The position numbers and the translations under genes are program-made. The notes under the pieces are model-generated. The model was not told the origin of the DNA. It saw only the letters and a list, made by a program, of their open reading frames with translations, and did no database searches. Shown in pieces: positions 8,667 through 16,833 of a stretch of DNA of 64,000 bases. The DNA is from Micromonospora sp. C28SCA-DRY-2 (lineage in GTDB: Bacteria; Actinomycetota; Actinomycetes; Mycobacteriales; Micromonosporaceae). Positions within the stretch are counted from its first letter, which is position 1, and every line of letters starts with the position of its first letter. Location: NCBI RefSeq assembly GCF_030519475.1, contig NZ_JAUMKD010000002.1, positions 62,001-126,000 of the forward strand. The letters run 5' to 3'.

Positions 8667-8828
8667 ATGTCCACCGACGACACCACGCGCCAGCCGGACG
8701 GCACCGAGCCGCCCCGGCACAGCCGCCCGCGGTACCGCTGGGCGGGCACCCGGCCCGCCGGCGCCCGCCCGGGCCGGCCCCGGCCGGCCGGCTCCCGGCC
8801 CGCCGGCACCCACCGCCCGGCCCGCTGA
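8667..8828 (+). CDS. small Arg/Pro-rich hypothetical protein (53 aa)
   Basis: ATG at 8667 is preceded by AGGAG with 10 nt spacing. The product begins MSTDDTTRQPDGTEPPRHSR and then becomes a low-complexity Arg/Pro/Gly/Ala tail (pI very high, no hydrophobic core). It follows the primase gene by 79 bp on the same strand. I do not recognise a family; it may be a disordered nucleic-acid-binding peptide or not expressed. Confidence 0.4.
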   Translation: MSTDDTTRQPDGTEPPRHSRPRYRWAGTRPAGARPGRPRPAGSRPAGTHRPAR

Positions 8829-8864
8829 GGCGCAGGCGGAGGCGGCGATCGCACCCGGCACCGG

Positions 8865-9635
8865 TCAGCCGGTCAGCGGGAGGCCGGCGGAGTGCAGCAG
8901 CCGGCCGTCCTCGGTGACGACCGCGTGCTGGTGCCCGGCGAGCCGGTCCAACCAGCCGATGCCGGCGACGCCCATCGCCACCGCCGCGGTGGCGTACGCG
9001 TCGGCGACGCCGAGGTCCGGCCCGACCACGGTGACCGAGCGCAGGCCGCTGGCCGGCACGCCCCGGCGGGGGTCCCGCACGTGCGCGCCGCGCTCGTACC
9101 CCCCGGAGGTGGCGACGGCCAGGTCGGTGCCGGTCAGCACCAGGCAGGTGGCCATCGGGTCCCACGGGTGCCGGACGCCGATCCGCCACGGCCGGCCGCT
9201 GGCCGAGCGCCCGCGCACCCGCACGTCCCCGCCGGCGTTCAGGCAGTGGTTCGCCGCGCCCGCGGCGAGCAGCCGGTCCGAGGCCACCTGCGCCGCCCAG
9301 CCCTTGACGTAACCGGACGGGTCGAGCCGGCCGGTGGCGTACGCGTCGAAGAAGCCGTCGGTGGCGGCCCACAGGTCCGCGCAGCGCGCCAGCACGTCGC
9401 GCAGGTCGGCCGAGCCGTCGGCGACCGCCAGCTCGCCCCGGTCCACCCGGCACACCTCGCTGTCCGGCCGGTACGTGCTGAACCGGGCGTCCACCTCGCG
9501 CAGCCAGCCGAACACCCCGTCGGCCAGCCCGGTCAGCTCGGCGGTGGGCAGGTCGTCGGCCAGGTCCAGGCTGATCGCCGTACCCATGACCTGCTCGACC
9601 CGGCGCAGCCCGGGCCGGGTCGGCGCGGCCGACAC
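8865..9635 (-). CDS. apbE: FAD:protein FMN transferase (ApbE family)
   Basis: A 256-residue ApbE-type enzyme that attaches FMN from FAD to a Thr/Ser of FMN-binding domains outside the cytoplasm. The family features are visible: VMGTAISLDL near the start, the FSTYRPDSEV segment, GYVKGWAA and HCLNAGGDVRVRG (nucleotide binding), and the Asp/Thr-rich metal site ADAYATAAVAMG. The GTG at 9635 begins one base after the FMN-binding gene's stop, indicating coupled translation. A clear lipoprotein signal is not seen. Its substrate is very probably the SGAT-motif protein encoded immediately upstream. Confidence 0.92.
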   Translation of the reverse strand: MSAAPTRPGLRRVEQVMGTAISLDLADDLPTAELTGLADGVFGWLREVDARFSTYRPDSEVCRVDRGELAVADGSADLRDVLARCADLWAATDGFFDAYATGRLDPSGYVKGWAAQVASDRLLAAGAANHCLNAGGDVRVRGRSASGRPWRIGVRHPWDPMATCLVLTGTDLAVATSGGYERGAHVRDPRRGVPASGLRSVTVVGPDLGVADAYATAAVAMGVAGIGWLDRLAGHQHAVVTEDGRLLHSAGLPLTG

Positions 9636-9636
9636 C

Positions 9637-10224
9637 TCAGCCGGCCCGGTCGAGGGCGGCCTGCAACGACCGCCGGTACGACTCGCTGGTGGCGGTGGCC
9701 CCGGAGACGGTGTCCAGGTCAGCGCTCTGCTGCTGCACCACCAGCCCGCCGGTGCCGCTGTACCGGTCGTCGACCTGCTCACTGCGCTGGTCGGACTGGG
9801 CCGTCTCCGCGGGCAGTTCCAGCGCCACCACGTTGACGATCCGCGACCCGGAGAGGGTGATCTGCACCTGGACGTTGCCGTACTCGTTCTCCACCACCGG
9901 CCCGGTCACCGTGCGGGTGCTCGGCTGCGCCGGCCTGCTGCTGGTCCGCGGCGCGGACGGGGTCCGGGTGCCGGCGCCGGGCCGGCTCGCGGGCGGGCGG
10001 GCGGTGGTGCGGGTGGGCCGGGGTGAGGCGGTGCCGCCGGCCGGTGTCGGGCGCGCTCCGGCCGTCGCCTCGGGGGGCGCCGAGCCGGCCCCGGGGGCCA
10101 CCGGCCGGCCGTCGACCGGCAGGCCCTGGGCGGCCACCTGGGTGGTGTCCGGCCCGCCCTTGAGCACCACCATCGCGGTGGTGCTGGCCGCCAGGCCGGT
10201 GATCGCGAGGAGTGCGCGGCGCAT
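9637..10224 (-). CDS. FMN-binding domain protein with covalent flavinylation motif
   Basis: A 195-residue exported protein. An N-terminal hydrophobic segment (about 3-21) acts as a signal or anchor, followed by a long Pro/Thr/Arg-rich linker (about 40-105) that would span the envelope. The C-terminal FMN_bind domain has the acceptor motif DTVSGATATS; the Thr of SGAT (about residue 177) is the expected site for covalent FMN. It is coupled to apbE downstream, and lies 10 bp after the membrane flavocytochrome gene, which fits an electron-transfer chain membrane to extracellular FMN. Confidence 0.92.
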   Translation of the reverse strand: MRRALLAITGLAASTTAMVVLKGGPDTTQVAAQGLPVDGRPVAPGAGSAPPEATAGARPTPAGGTASPRPTRTTARPPASRPGAGTRTPSAPRTSSRPAQPSTRTVTGPVVENEYGNVQVQITLSGSRIVNVVALELPAETAQSDQRSEQVDDRYSGTGGLVVQQQSADLDTVSGATATSESYRRSLQAALDRAG

Positions 10225-10234
10225 GGATGCCTCT

Positions 10235-11698
10235 CTACAGCTCGAACGTGGCGAGGTGGATCTGGCGGCTTGGCACGCCGGCCTGCCGGAGCACCCGGAG
10301 CGACTGCTCGACCAGGCCGGGCGGCCCGCAGAGGTAGACGTCCCGGCGGGCGACGTCGGGCACCAGCCGGCGCAGCCCGTCCGGGCTCATCACCTGCCGG
10401 GGGCCGGGGTCGTGGCGGGAGCCGATGACGTACCAGACGGAGACCTGCCGGGCCTGGGCCAGCCAGTCCAGCTCCCGGCCGAGCAGCACGTCGGCCGGGG
10501 TCCGGGCCCGGTAGATCAGCGCCGCGCCGGGCGGCAGCTCCTCCAGCATCGCCCGGATCGGGGTGATCCCGCTGCCGCCGGCGATCAGCAGGGCCCGCTC
10601 CCGGGTGCGGTGCGCGGCGGTGAAGGTGCCCGACGGCCCCTGCACCCAGACCCGGGTGCCCGGGTCGAGATCGCGCAGGTCGGCGGTGTGCGTGCCGACC
10701 ACCTTGACGGTCAGCCGCAGCCACCGGCCGTTGGCCGCGGCGGAGACCGAGAACGGGTGGGACTGCCACCAGCAGCCCCGGGTGAGGAACCGCCAGCGGA
10801 AGAACTGGCCGCCGAGCAGCTCCATCCGGTCCAGCCGCCGGCCGGTCAGGTAGATCGAGATGGTGTCCGGGCTCTCCGCGACCACGTCGGCGACCTGCAA
10901 CCGGTGCCGCAGGTTGAACGCCAGCGGGGCGAGCACCCGGCCCCCGAGCAGGGCGGCGACCACCAGCACGTACAGGGCGATCCAGAAGGTGCGCACCGGA
11001 CCGGGGCGGAACAGCTGCGCGCCGTTGCTGAACTGGTGGCCGAAGCCGAGCAGCAGCACCGGATAGGCGGACAGGTGCAGGGCGTGCCACAGCTCGTACG
11101 GCAGGGCGGTGCGGATGGCCCGGATGCTGGTGAAGCCGACCAGCACCATGAGGCCGGCCGCGGCGAACGCGGACACCATGTCCTCGTAGTCGCGCAGCAG
11201 CACCCCCGCCTCGGTGAGCACCGAGTTGTCCTCCAGGCCGGCGTAGCCGACCAGGATCAGCGAGGTGTGCGCGAGCACCGCGACCAGCAGGGTGGCGCCG
11301 ACGTCCCGGTGCCAGCGGGCCAGTTGCTCACCGCCGATCCACCGTTCCAGCACCGGCAGCCGGCTCATCATGAACACCTGCACCAGCAGCAGGTAGCCGG
11401 CGACCAGACCGGTGATCCGGCCGGCCGCGGTGAGCGCGGCGGCGGAGTCGCGCAGCGAGCCGGCCGGGGTGTCCAGCCACCAGGGCAGCACGCTGGCCAG
11501 CAGGCCGACCGCGAGCAGGGCGGCCAGCAGCCGCCGGCCGCCGGGTCCGCGCCGCGGCGGTACGTCCGCGGCCCGGCTCCCCGTCGTTCGCGACCGCGGG
11601 GCTCGCAGACCTGGCTCGCCCCTGGCGCTCACCGGCCGGCCGCCGTGCCGGGACGGGGTCCCGGTACGGCGGCCGGCGTGCGGGCGGGCGTACGTCAC
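10235..11698 (-). CDS. ferric-reductase-like transmembrane oxidoreductase (FAD/NAD-binding)
   Basis: A 487-residue membrane oxidoreductase. After a basic cytoplasmic tail come about six membrane helices (residues 50-240) of the ferric reductase-like heme domain, with histidines in WHRDVGAT, AHTSLIL, WHALHLSAYP and GFGHQF as probable heme ligands. The C-terminal half is a ferredoxin-reductase module: QSHPFSVSAA (FAD), LLIAGGSGITPIRAML (NAD(P)) and VYLCGPPGLVEQSL. The GTG at 11698 overlaps the stop of the DUF1501 gene as GTGA. It would pass electrons from NAD(P)H across the membrane to the flavinylated partner encoded next. Confidence 0.9.
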   Translation of the reverse strand: MTYARPHAGRRTGTPSRHGGRPVSARGEPGLRAPRSRTTGSRAADVPPRRGPGGRRLLAALLAVGLLASVLPWWLDTPAGSLRDSAAALTAAGRITGLVAGYLLLVQVFMMSRLPVLERWIGGEQLARWHRDVGATLLVAVLAHTSLILVGYAGLEDNSVLTEAGVLLRDYEDMVSAFAAAGLMVLVGFTSIRAIRTALPYELWHALHLSAYPVLLLGFGHQFSNGAQLFRPGPVRTFWIALYVLVVAALLGGRVLAPLAFNLRHRLQVADVVAESPDTISIYLTGRRLDRMELLGGQFFRWRFLTRGCWWQSHPFSVSAAANGRWLRLTVKVVGTHTADLRDLDPGTRVWVQGPSGTFTAAHRTRERALLIAGGSGITPIRAMLEELPPGAALIYRARTPADVLLGRELDWLAQARQVSVWYVIGSRHDPGPRQVMSPDGLRRLVPDVARRDVYLCGPPGLVEQSLRVLRQAGVPSRQIHLATFEL

Positions 11699-13074
11699 GC
11701 GTACAGCTTCATCGGGGTGTACTTCTGCCGGGGGAAGATCTTCTCCACCTCCGCGTTGGTGAGCCCGAAGCGACCCTGCGCGACGGCTCCGTAGACGTTG
11801 AACATGTTGTTGTATTCGGGTACGTCGCCGGAGTCGAGATCGTTCAATCCGTTCCAGGTGCCGAGCAGCGAGCCGGCCAGCTTCCGTCCGGACAGGATGG
11901 TGACCACGCCGCCGTGGCCGTGGTCGGTGCCGCCGCCGTTGGAGGCGACCCGCCGGCCGAACTCGCTGGACACCATGATCGTCACGTCGTCGGCCTGGTC
12001 GCCGAGGTCGGTGAAGAACGCGGCCATCGCGTCGGCCAGCTCGGTCAGCCGCCGGTGCAGCTGGCCGCCGGCCCGGGTGCCCTGGTTCTCGTGGGTGTCG
12101 TAGCCACCCATCCCGACCGTGGCCACCCGGACGTTGGCGCCGCCCTTGATGAGCTGGGCGAGCTGCTGGAAGGCGCGGCCGACGCCCTCGTAGCGCACGC
12201 CCTCGGCCGGCTGGTACGGCTTGGCGGCCAGCTTCTGCGCGGTGGCCAGCGCGCCCAGGCCGGACTGCACGGCCTCCTCGACCGGGTGGTTGATCCCGGT
12301 GAACAGCCCCTTGATCGCCTTCTCGGTGGCGGCGCGGAACCGGTCGTCGCCGTTGAGCCGCAGCGAGCCGACGCTGTTCAGCGACAGCGCGCCGTTGGTG
12401 CCGACCAGCGAGCGGGGCAGCGTGCTGCCGATGCCGACGCTGCGGAACGCGGTGCCCTTGCCGAGCGCGTCGACCAGGCTGTCCAGCCAGCCCCGGCCAC
12501 CGGTCTCGCCCGGCAGGCCGCCCAGGTTGCAGGCGTCCGCGGCCTGGAAGTGGCTGCGGGAGAGCCGCTCGTCGGAGACGGCCGGGACGAAGCCGAGCCG
12601 GCCGGACTTCAGCCACGGCTCCAGCGACTTGAACGCGCTGGTCAGCTTGAACCCGCGGCCCAGCGCCAGGGAGTCGTCGGCGAGCAGCAGGTCGGGGCGG
12701 GCCTTGGCGAGCACCGGGTCGTCCGCCGGGGCCACCAGGCTCAGCCCGTCCAGCCCGCCGTAGAGGAAGACGTGGACCAGCGTGCCGGTCTTGGTGGCGG
12801 CGAACGACGCCGAGGTGGTGACGAACTGGGCGGTGGCCAGCGCGGTGGCGGTGGCGGCGGCGCCGGCGACGAAGGTGCGCCGGGTCACCCCCCGCCCGTC
12901 CTGCTGGGCCTCCTCCAGGTCCTCCAGCCGCCGGTAGCGGTCCCGCTCGGCGGCGTTCTCGGCGGCGACGACGTCGGCCTCCGCGCGCAGCAGCGCCTCG
13001 GCCGGGTTGTCGGCCAGCCGCCGCAGGTCGGGGCATTCGGGGTGCAGGGGGTACGAGTACACGGTCTTCTCCAT
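11695..13074 (-). CDS. DUF1501 family Tat-exported protein
   Basis: A 459-residue DUF1501 protein (alkaline-phosphatase/sulfatase-like superfamily, function undetermined). A twin-arginine signal lies at about residues 60-95: RRTFVAGAAATATALATAQF followed by an Ala-rich cleavage region, after an unusually long cytoplasmic-type N-terminus. Family motifs include YGGLDGLS near the start of the mature part, SHFQAADA and GGYDTHENQG, plus SSEFGRRVASNGGGTDHGHG near the end. ATG at 13074 has GAGG 6 nt upstream and follows the DUF1800 stop by 8 nt. DUF1800 and DUF1501 genes are a known, uncharacterised pair. Confidence 0.9.
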   Translation of the reverse strand: MEKTVYSYPLHPECPDLRRLADNPAEALLRAEADVVAAENAAERDRYRRLEDLEEAQQDGRGVTRRTFVAGAAATATALATAQFVTTSASFAATKTGTLVHVFLYGGLDGLSLVAPADDPVLAKARPDLLLADDSLALGRGFKLTSAFKSLEPWLKSGRLGFVPAVSDERLSRSHFQAADACNLGGLPGETGGRGWLDSLVDALGKGTAFRSVGIGSTLPRSLVGTNGALSLNSVGSLRLNGDDRFRAATEKAIKGLFTGINHPVEEAVQSGLGALATAQKLAAKPYQPAEGVRYEGVGRAFQQLAQLIKGGANVRVATVGMGGYDTHENQGTRAGGQLHRRLTELADAMAAFFTDLGDQADDVTIMVSSEFGRRVASNGGGTDHGHGGVVTILSGRKLAGSLLGTWNGLNDLDSGDVPEYNNMFNVYGAVAQGRFGLTNAEVEKIFPRQKYTPMKLYA

Positions 13075-13082
13075 CGAATGCC

Positions 13083-15116
13083 TCACCGGAGGTGGTGCTG
13101 GGGGGACGCGAGGATCGCCCGCGCGACGGCGGCGATGGCCCCGTTGAAGGTGGCGTCGACCCGGGTGCCGGCCGAGACGCCGGCCACGCCGAGGATCAGC
13201 GCCCTCTCCCGGGCCGAGAGCTTCTGCTGCACCAGCCGCTTGGCCAGCGCGTCCACGTACGCCCCGGCGGTGGCCGGCGGCTTGGCGACCAGCTTCTCCG
13301 GCCGGGTGTAGGTGAACGTGGTGCGGTAGCCGGCCAGCAGGTCGCCGGCCTCGTTCCAGCCGTTGACCATGGTGCCGGCGGAGGTCCACGCGACGTAGAC
13401 GTCCGGGTAGCCGTCCGGGGTGGGCTGGCCCATCGGGTACTGGCCCAGCTCGCGCAGCTTGTCGTGGATCTGCCGCAGGCCGCGGGCGAACGGGGTGCGC
13501 TTGTTGTCGCCGTTGTCGTGCTTCGGCGACGCCTCCGGCGAGACGCCGAGGGTGCGGTAGGTGGCGACCAGGTACTCCATCGGCCGGCGCACCTTCTGCC
13601 CCACCGCCGCCCAGAACTCCGAGGAGCTGAACAGCGTCATCAGCACCGGCTTCACCATGCCCTTGTTGGCCGTGTACGTCTTGGCCAGCCGGTCCACCAG
13701 GGACTTGGACGGGGTGTCCGAGACGAACCGGGTGGCCAGGCTCTGCGCCACGTACTTCGCGGTCGACGGGTGCAGCGCGAGGTAGGTCAGGTACGCGTCG
13801 ATGGCCGCCTCGGCCTTCTTCGGGTCCTTCGAGTTGTTGGCGTGGGTGAAGCCGAGGATCTTCACCTTGCCGACGTAGTGCCGCTCCGGGCGGAAGACGT
13901 ACTTGCCGTCGTTGACGCCCCGGCCGGTCTGGAGCAGGGCGGCCTGCCGGACGTCCTTCTCGGTGTAGCCGCCGTCCACGCCCACCGTGTACAGCTCGAG
14001 GTTCTCCCGGGCCAGGTTCTCGTTGACCGCGTCGGCCCGGGAGTCGTTCTGGTTCAGGTAGAGCAGCAGCGCGGGGTGCTTGTTGGCGGCCAGGAACATC
14101 TCCGGGTAGCTGCCCAGCGCGTGCGCCCGGACGACGTCCCGGTCGAACGAGGCCCGGTACACCTCGCCGCCGTCGAAGTCCGCCGCGACGTGCAGGAAGT
14201 CGTTCCAGAAGTCGACCATCACCTCGTACAGCTGGCGGTCGGACCAGATCTGCCGGGCGATGGTGGCCTCGACCACCTCCCGCTCCGGCTGGGCGCCCCG
14301 CTCGTTGAGCTGGTCGCGCTGGTCGCGCAGCTGCTGGGTGGAGAGCTTGAGGGTGGGCAGCTCGGCGAGCTTCAGCTCGGCCCGGGTCGGGGCGATCTTG
14401 TCGGGGTCGAGCTGCGCGCGCAGCCAGGCGTCGATGCCCTGCTCCCTGATGTCGGCGACCAGCTTGGGCGTGGCGCCGAAGGTGGCCCGCCGGGCGAGGT
14501 GCAGGACCGGGTCCTTGGCCAGCACCGTCTTGACGGTCACCGGGGTCTCCGCGGCGGCGGCCGCCGGCCCGGAGAAGGTCCGGCCGCCGGCCGGCGCGTT
14601 CCGCTTCAGCGCCTCGCCGGCCCGGGAGCCCATGTAGCTCTCGTTCTGCTCGGTGTAGGTACGCACCGTGCTCGGCTGCTGGCCGCTGGGCCGGGCGGCG
14701 GTGCCGTCGGTGACCGCGGTGCCGGTCGCGTCGCCCACCGGCTCGTCGCCGAAGAGGCCGCGCACCTGCGGGGTCATCGCGAGGGCGGCGCCGCCGGCGA
14801 CCACCGCGGCGGTGCCGCCGAGTGCGGCGAGCGCCTTGCGGCGACCGACCGGGCGACCGCGCTCCTCGTCGTCGTCCAGGTTGGGCAGTCCGCCGCCGCC
14901 GGTCTGCTGGCCGAAGCCGCCGGCGGGGCCGGTCGGCTGGCCGAAGCCGTCCGGACCGACCCACTGTGGTCCGCGCGGGGGGTACTCCGGTTGGAGGGAG
15001 CGGTGTCCGTGCGGGGTGGACGCGTCCGGCTCGCGGTATCCGGTGCTGGGGTGCTGTCGTGCGTCCCAGCCGCGGTCGTCCCACGGTCGCCGTGGTGGCA
15101 CATTCTGGTCGGCCAT
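13083..15116 (-). CDS. DUF1800 domain protein
   Basis: A 677-residue DUF1800 protein. A disordered, Pro/Gln-rich N-terminus (1-85) precedes RRKALAALGGTAAVVAGGAA, a hydrophobic segment likely used for export or anchoring, then the DUF1800 body starting near LHLARRATFGATPKLVADIR. Typical segments such as WNDFLHV and NLARENLELYTVGVDGGYTE are present. The biochemical role of the family is unknown; it is regularly paired with DUF1501 as here. The ATG at 15116 has a weak GGGA site; the longer upstream frame has no support. It is first in the five-gene redox operon. Confidence 0.9.
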   Translation of the reverse strand: MADQNVPPRRPWDDRGWDARQHPSTGYREPDASTPHGHRSLQPEYPPRGPQWVGPDGFGQPTGPAGGFGQQTGGGGLPNLDDDEERGRPVGRRKALAALGGTAAVVAGGAALAMTPQVRGLFGDEPVGDATGTAVTDGTAARPSGQQPSTVRTYTEQNESYMGSRAGEALKRNAPAGGRTFSGPAAAAAETPVTVKTVLAKDPVLHLARRATFGATPKLVADIREQGIDAWLRAQLDPDKIAPTRAELKLAELPTLKLSTQQLRDQRDQLNERGAQPEREVVEATIARQIWSDRQLYEVMVDFWNDFLHVAADFDGGEVYRASFDRDVVRAHALGSYPEMFLAANKHPALLLYLNQNDSRADAVNENLARENLELYTVGVDGGYTEKDVRQAALLQTGRGVNDGKYVFRPERHYVGKVKILGFTHANNSKDPKKAEAAIDAYLTYLALHPSTAKYVAQSLATRFVSDTPSKSLVDRLAKTYTANKGMVKPVLMTLFSSSEFWAAVGQKVRRPMEYLVATYRTLGVSPEASPKHDNGDNKRTPFARGLRQIHDKLRELGQYPMGQPTPDGYPDVYVAWTSAGTMVNGWNEAGDLLAGYRTTFTYTRPEKLVAKPPATAGAYVDALAKRLVQQKLSARERALILGVAGVSAGTRVDATFNGAIAAVARAILASPQHHLR

Positions 15117-15596
15117 GTACCAATCCCGATTTCTACCGTGCGCCGGCACGGCTGCGACCAGCGAGGGGTCGAGGTGCGGCGACTGTTGCCTGAGGGGGTT
15201 GCCCGGCAAGGTAGTGAAGGGGTCGGGCCGCCTCAAGGCGTGCCGTACGGCCCCAGGAGGGCACTTAAGACACCCCTCAGCGGCGCGCCGCCCGGCGGGT
15301 CCGGTGCCCGGCCGGTCCCGGAGGCCCGGAGCAGGGCCGACACGTCCCCCGCCGCCCCGGACGTAACGTTTCCGCCGTACGCGACGCTTTTAGCGCCGTT
15401 CAACGGCACAGCGAAACTTAAGGTCCGGATAAGCCTGTGCTGAGGTGTCCGGGAGGTGCTCGCCCGGGCGTCGGCTCCCCGCGCGTGACGGCCCCCGCGG
15501 TGCCCGCGCGGCGGGCCAAACTGGCAGCAGGAGGGGCGTGAGCCGCCGCCGCAACGGGTATGCCGCCGAACCGCTGAACGCGTGAGGGGAAGGCAC
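15117..15596. other. 480-bp intergenic region upstream of DUF1800 and DUF3040 genes
   Basis: No convincing gene. It contains less GC-rich stretches and a near-perfect dyad GCCGTT-C-AACGGC at 15395-15407, which may be an operator for either divergent gene. No clear -35/-10 pair could be assigned. Confidence 0.5.
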
Positions 15597-15854
15597 ATGC
15601 TCAGCAAAGAGGATCAGCGCAGGTTCGAGCAGATCACCCGTCACCTCCGGGAGAGCGACCCGGCGTTCTTCGCCCGGCTGGACAACCGGGCCCGGGCCCG
15701 CCGCAGCCGCTATCTGATGCTGTTGACCATCGTGCTGTGGGCCTCGCTGCCGGCGGCGACGGTGCTGGGCGGCCGGCTGGCCGGCGCGATCTGCGCGGTG
15801 GTGCTGCTGGCCAACGCCGCCGTGATGTGGCGGTACCGGCGCCGCTGGCTATGA
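15597..15854 (+). CDS. DUF3040 small membrane protein
   Basis: An 85-residue protein beginning MLSKEDQRRFEQITRHLRES, the charged N-terminal signature of DUF3040 proteins, followed by two hydrophobic segments (about 42-75) and a basic end. Such proteins are common in actinobacteria with no known function. ATG at 15597 has AGGGGAAGG just upstream. Its 3' end overlaps the convergent SWIM gene by 6 bp. Confidence 0.85.
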   Translation: MLSKEDQRRFEQITRHLRESDPAFFARLDNRARARRSRYLMLLTIVLWASLPAATVLGGRLAGAICAVVLLANAAVMWRYRRRWL

Positions 15855-16781
15855 CCCGCCGAGGGCCCGGTAGGCCCGCCGCAGCCGTTCCACCAGCCCC
15901 GGCCCGCCGATGGCGGGCGCCGGCGGGCCGAGCTGGCGCAGCAACAGGTCCGGCCCGGTGGCCAGGCTCGGCGGCCGGTCGGGCAGCGGCACCGGCGGGA
16001 GCCAGAACCGGTCCACCGCCTCGGCCAGTGGGGTCGGCGGCAGGCCGGCCACCGCCCGGGCGGCGCCGACCGCCGGCACGTCCGCAGTGCCCGCCGCCGG
16101 TCCGGCCGGGGCCGGCGCGGCCACGCCGTCCGGCCTGGACGGTCGATCGCCGGCTGCGGCGTCGTCCGCTCCGCCGGCCGCGGCGCGCAGCGCACGCAGC
16201 CGGTCGAGCAGCTCGGCGCGGGCCCGGCCCCGCCAGTGCAGCAGCTGGAACGGATCGGCGTCGAACGCCTCGGCGAGCAGATAGAAGGTCGCCGCCAGGT
16301 GCTTGCACGGCACGGCGAAGTCCGGGCAGCTGCAGCGCTGGTCCAGCTCGTCGATGCCGGCCGGGAAGAGCGGACCGCCGGCGGCGGTGAACAGCTCCTC
16401 CAGCTCGGCCGGCAGGTCACCGGCGAGCAGCCGGGCGCTGAAGAACGCCTGGGCGGCCAGGTCGTCCTCGATCCGGGCCCAGAGTGCGGCCGGGAACGGG
16501 GCCAGCGCGATGCGCACCTGGTACGGCTGCGCCCGGGAGCCCTGCACCACCGCGCTCACCACGCCGGGGGCGATGTCCAGGCTGACCACCTGGCCGGCCC
16601 GGGCGTACGACCGGCCGCGGGTCAGCCGGGTGCCGAGCGCGAACGACTCCAGCACCTCCAGGAAGCGCCGCGACCACCAGGACCGGCCGATGGCGCCCCG
16701 GGTGCTGCGGGCGCGCAGGCCGCCGTCGACCCGGCGGGGCCGGCCGTAGTCGGCGAACCGGCCCTGCGCTGTCTCGCTCAC
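15849..16781 (-). CDS. SWIM zinc finger protein
   Basis: A 310-residue protein with a central SWIM zinc finger (CxCx-n-CxH): CSCPDFAVPCKHLAATFYLL at about residue 165-185. The N-terminus (SWWSRRFLEVLESFALGTRL) and RGRSYARAGQVVSLDI are typical of the actinobacterial SWIM proteins encoded beside SNF2 helicases. Presumed nucleic-acid or protein binding partner of that helicase. The GTG at 16781 has GGGGAG with a 7-nt spacing, better than the GTG at 16796. It follows the helicase stop by 52 bp on the same strand, suggesting an operon. The C-terminal third is Ala/Pro-rich. Confidence 0.9.
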   Translation of the reverse strand: MSETAQGRFADYGRPRRVDGGLRARSTRGAIGRSWWSRRFLEVLESFALGTRLTRGRSYARAGQVVSLDIAPGVVSAVVQGSRAQPYQVRIALAPFPAALWARIEDDLAAQAFFSARLLAGDLPAELEELFTAAGGPLFPAGIDELDQRCSCPDFAVPCKHLAATFYLLAEAFDADPFQLLHWRGRARAELLDRLRALRAAAGGADDAAAGDRPSRPDGVAAPAPAGPAAGTADVPAVGAARAVAGLPPTPLAEAVDRFWLPPVPLPDRPPSLATGPDLLLRQLGPPAPAIGGPGLVERLRRAYRALGGS

Positions 16782-16833
16782 GGCACCGCTCCCCACCGCC
16801 GGGCGACGCCGTGCGGGGCGGTCACTGCTCCGC

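Noticed and set aside
13092..15443. 783-codon plus-strand frame opposite DUF1800
   Set aside because: Composition and lack of family features show it is the antisense of the DUF1800 gene.
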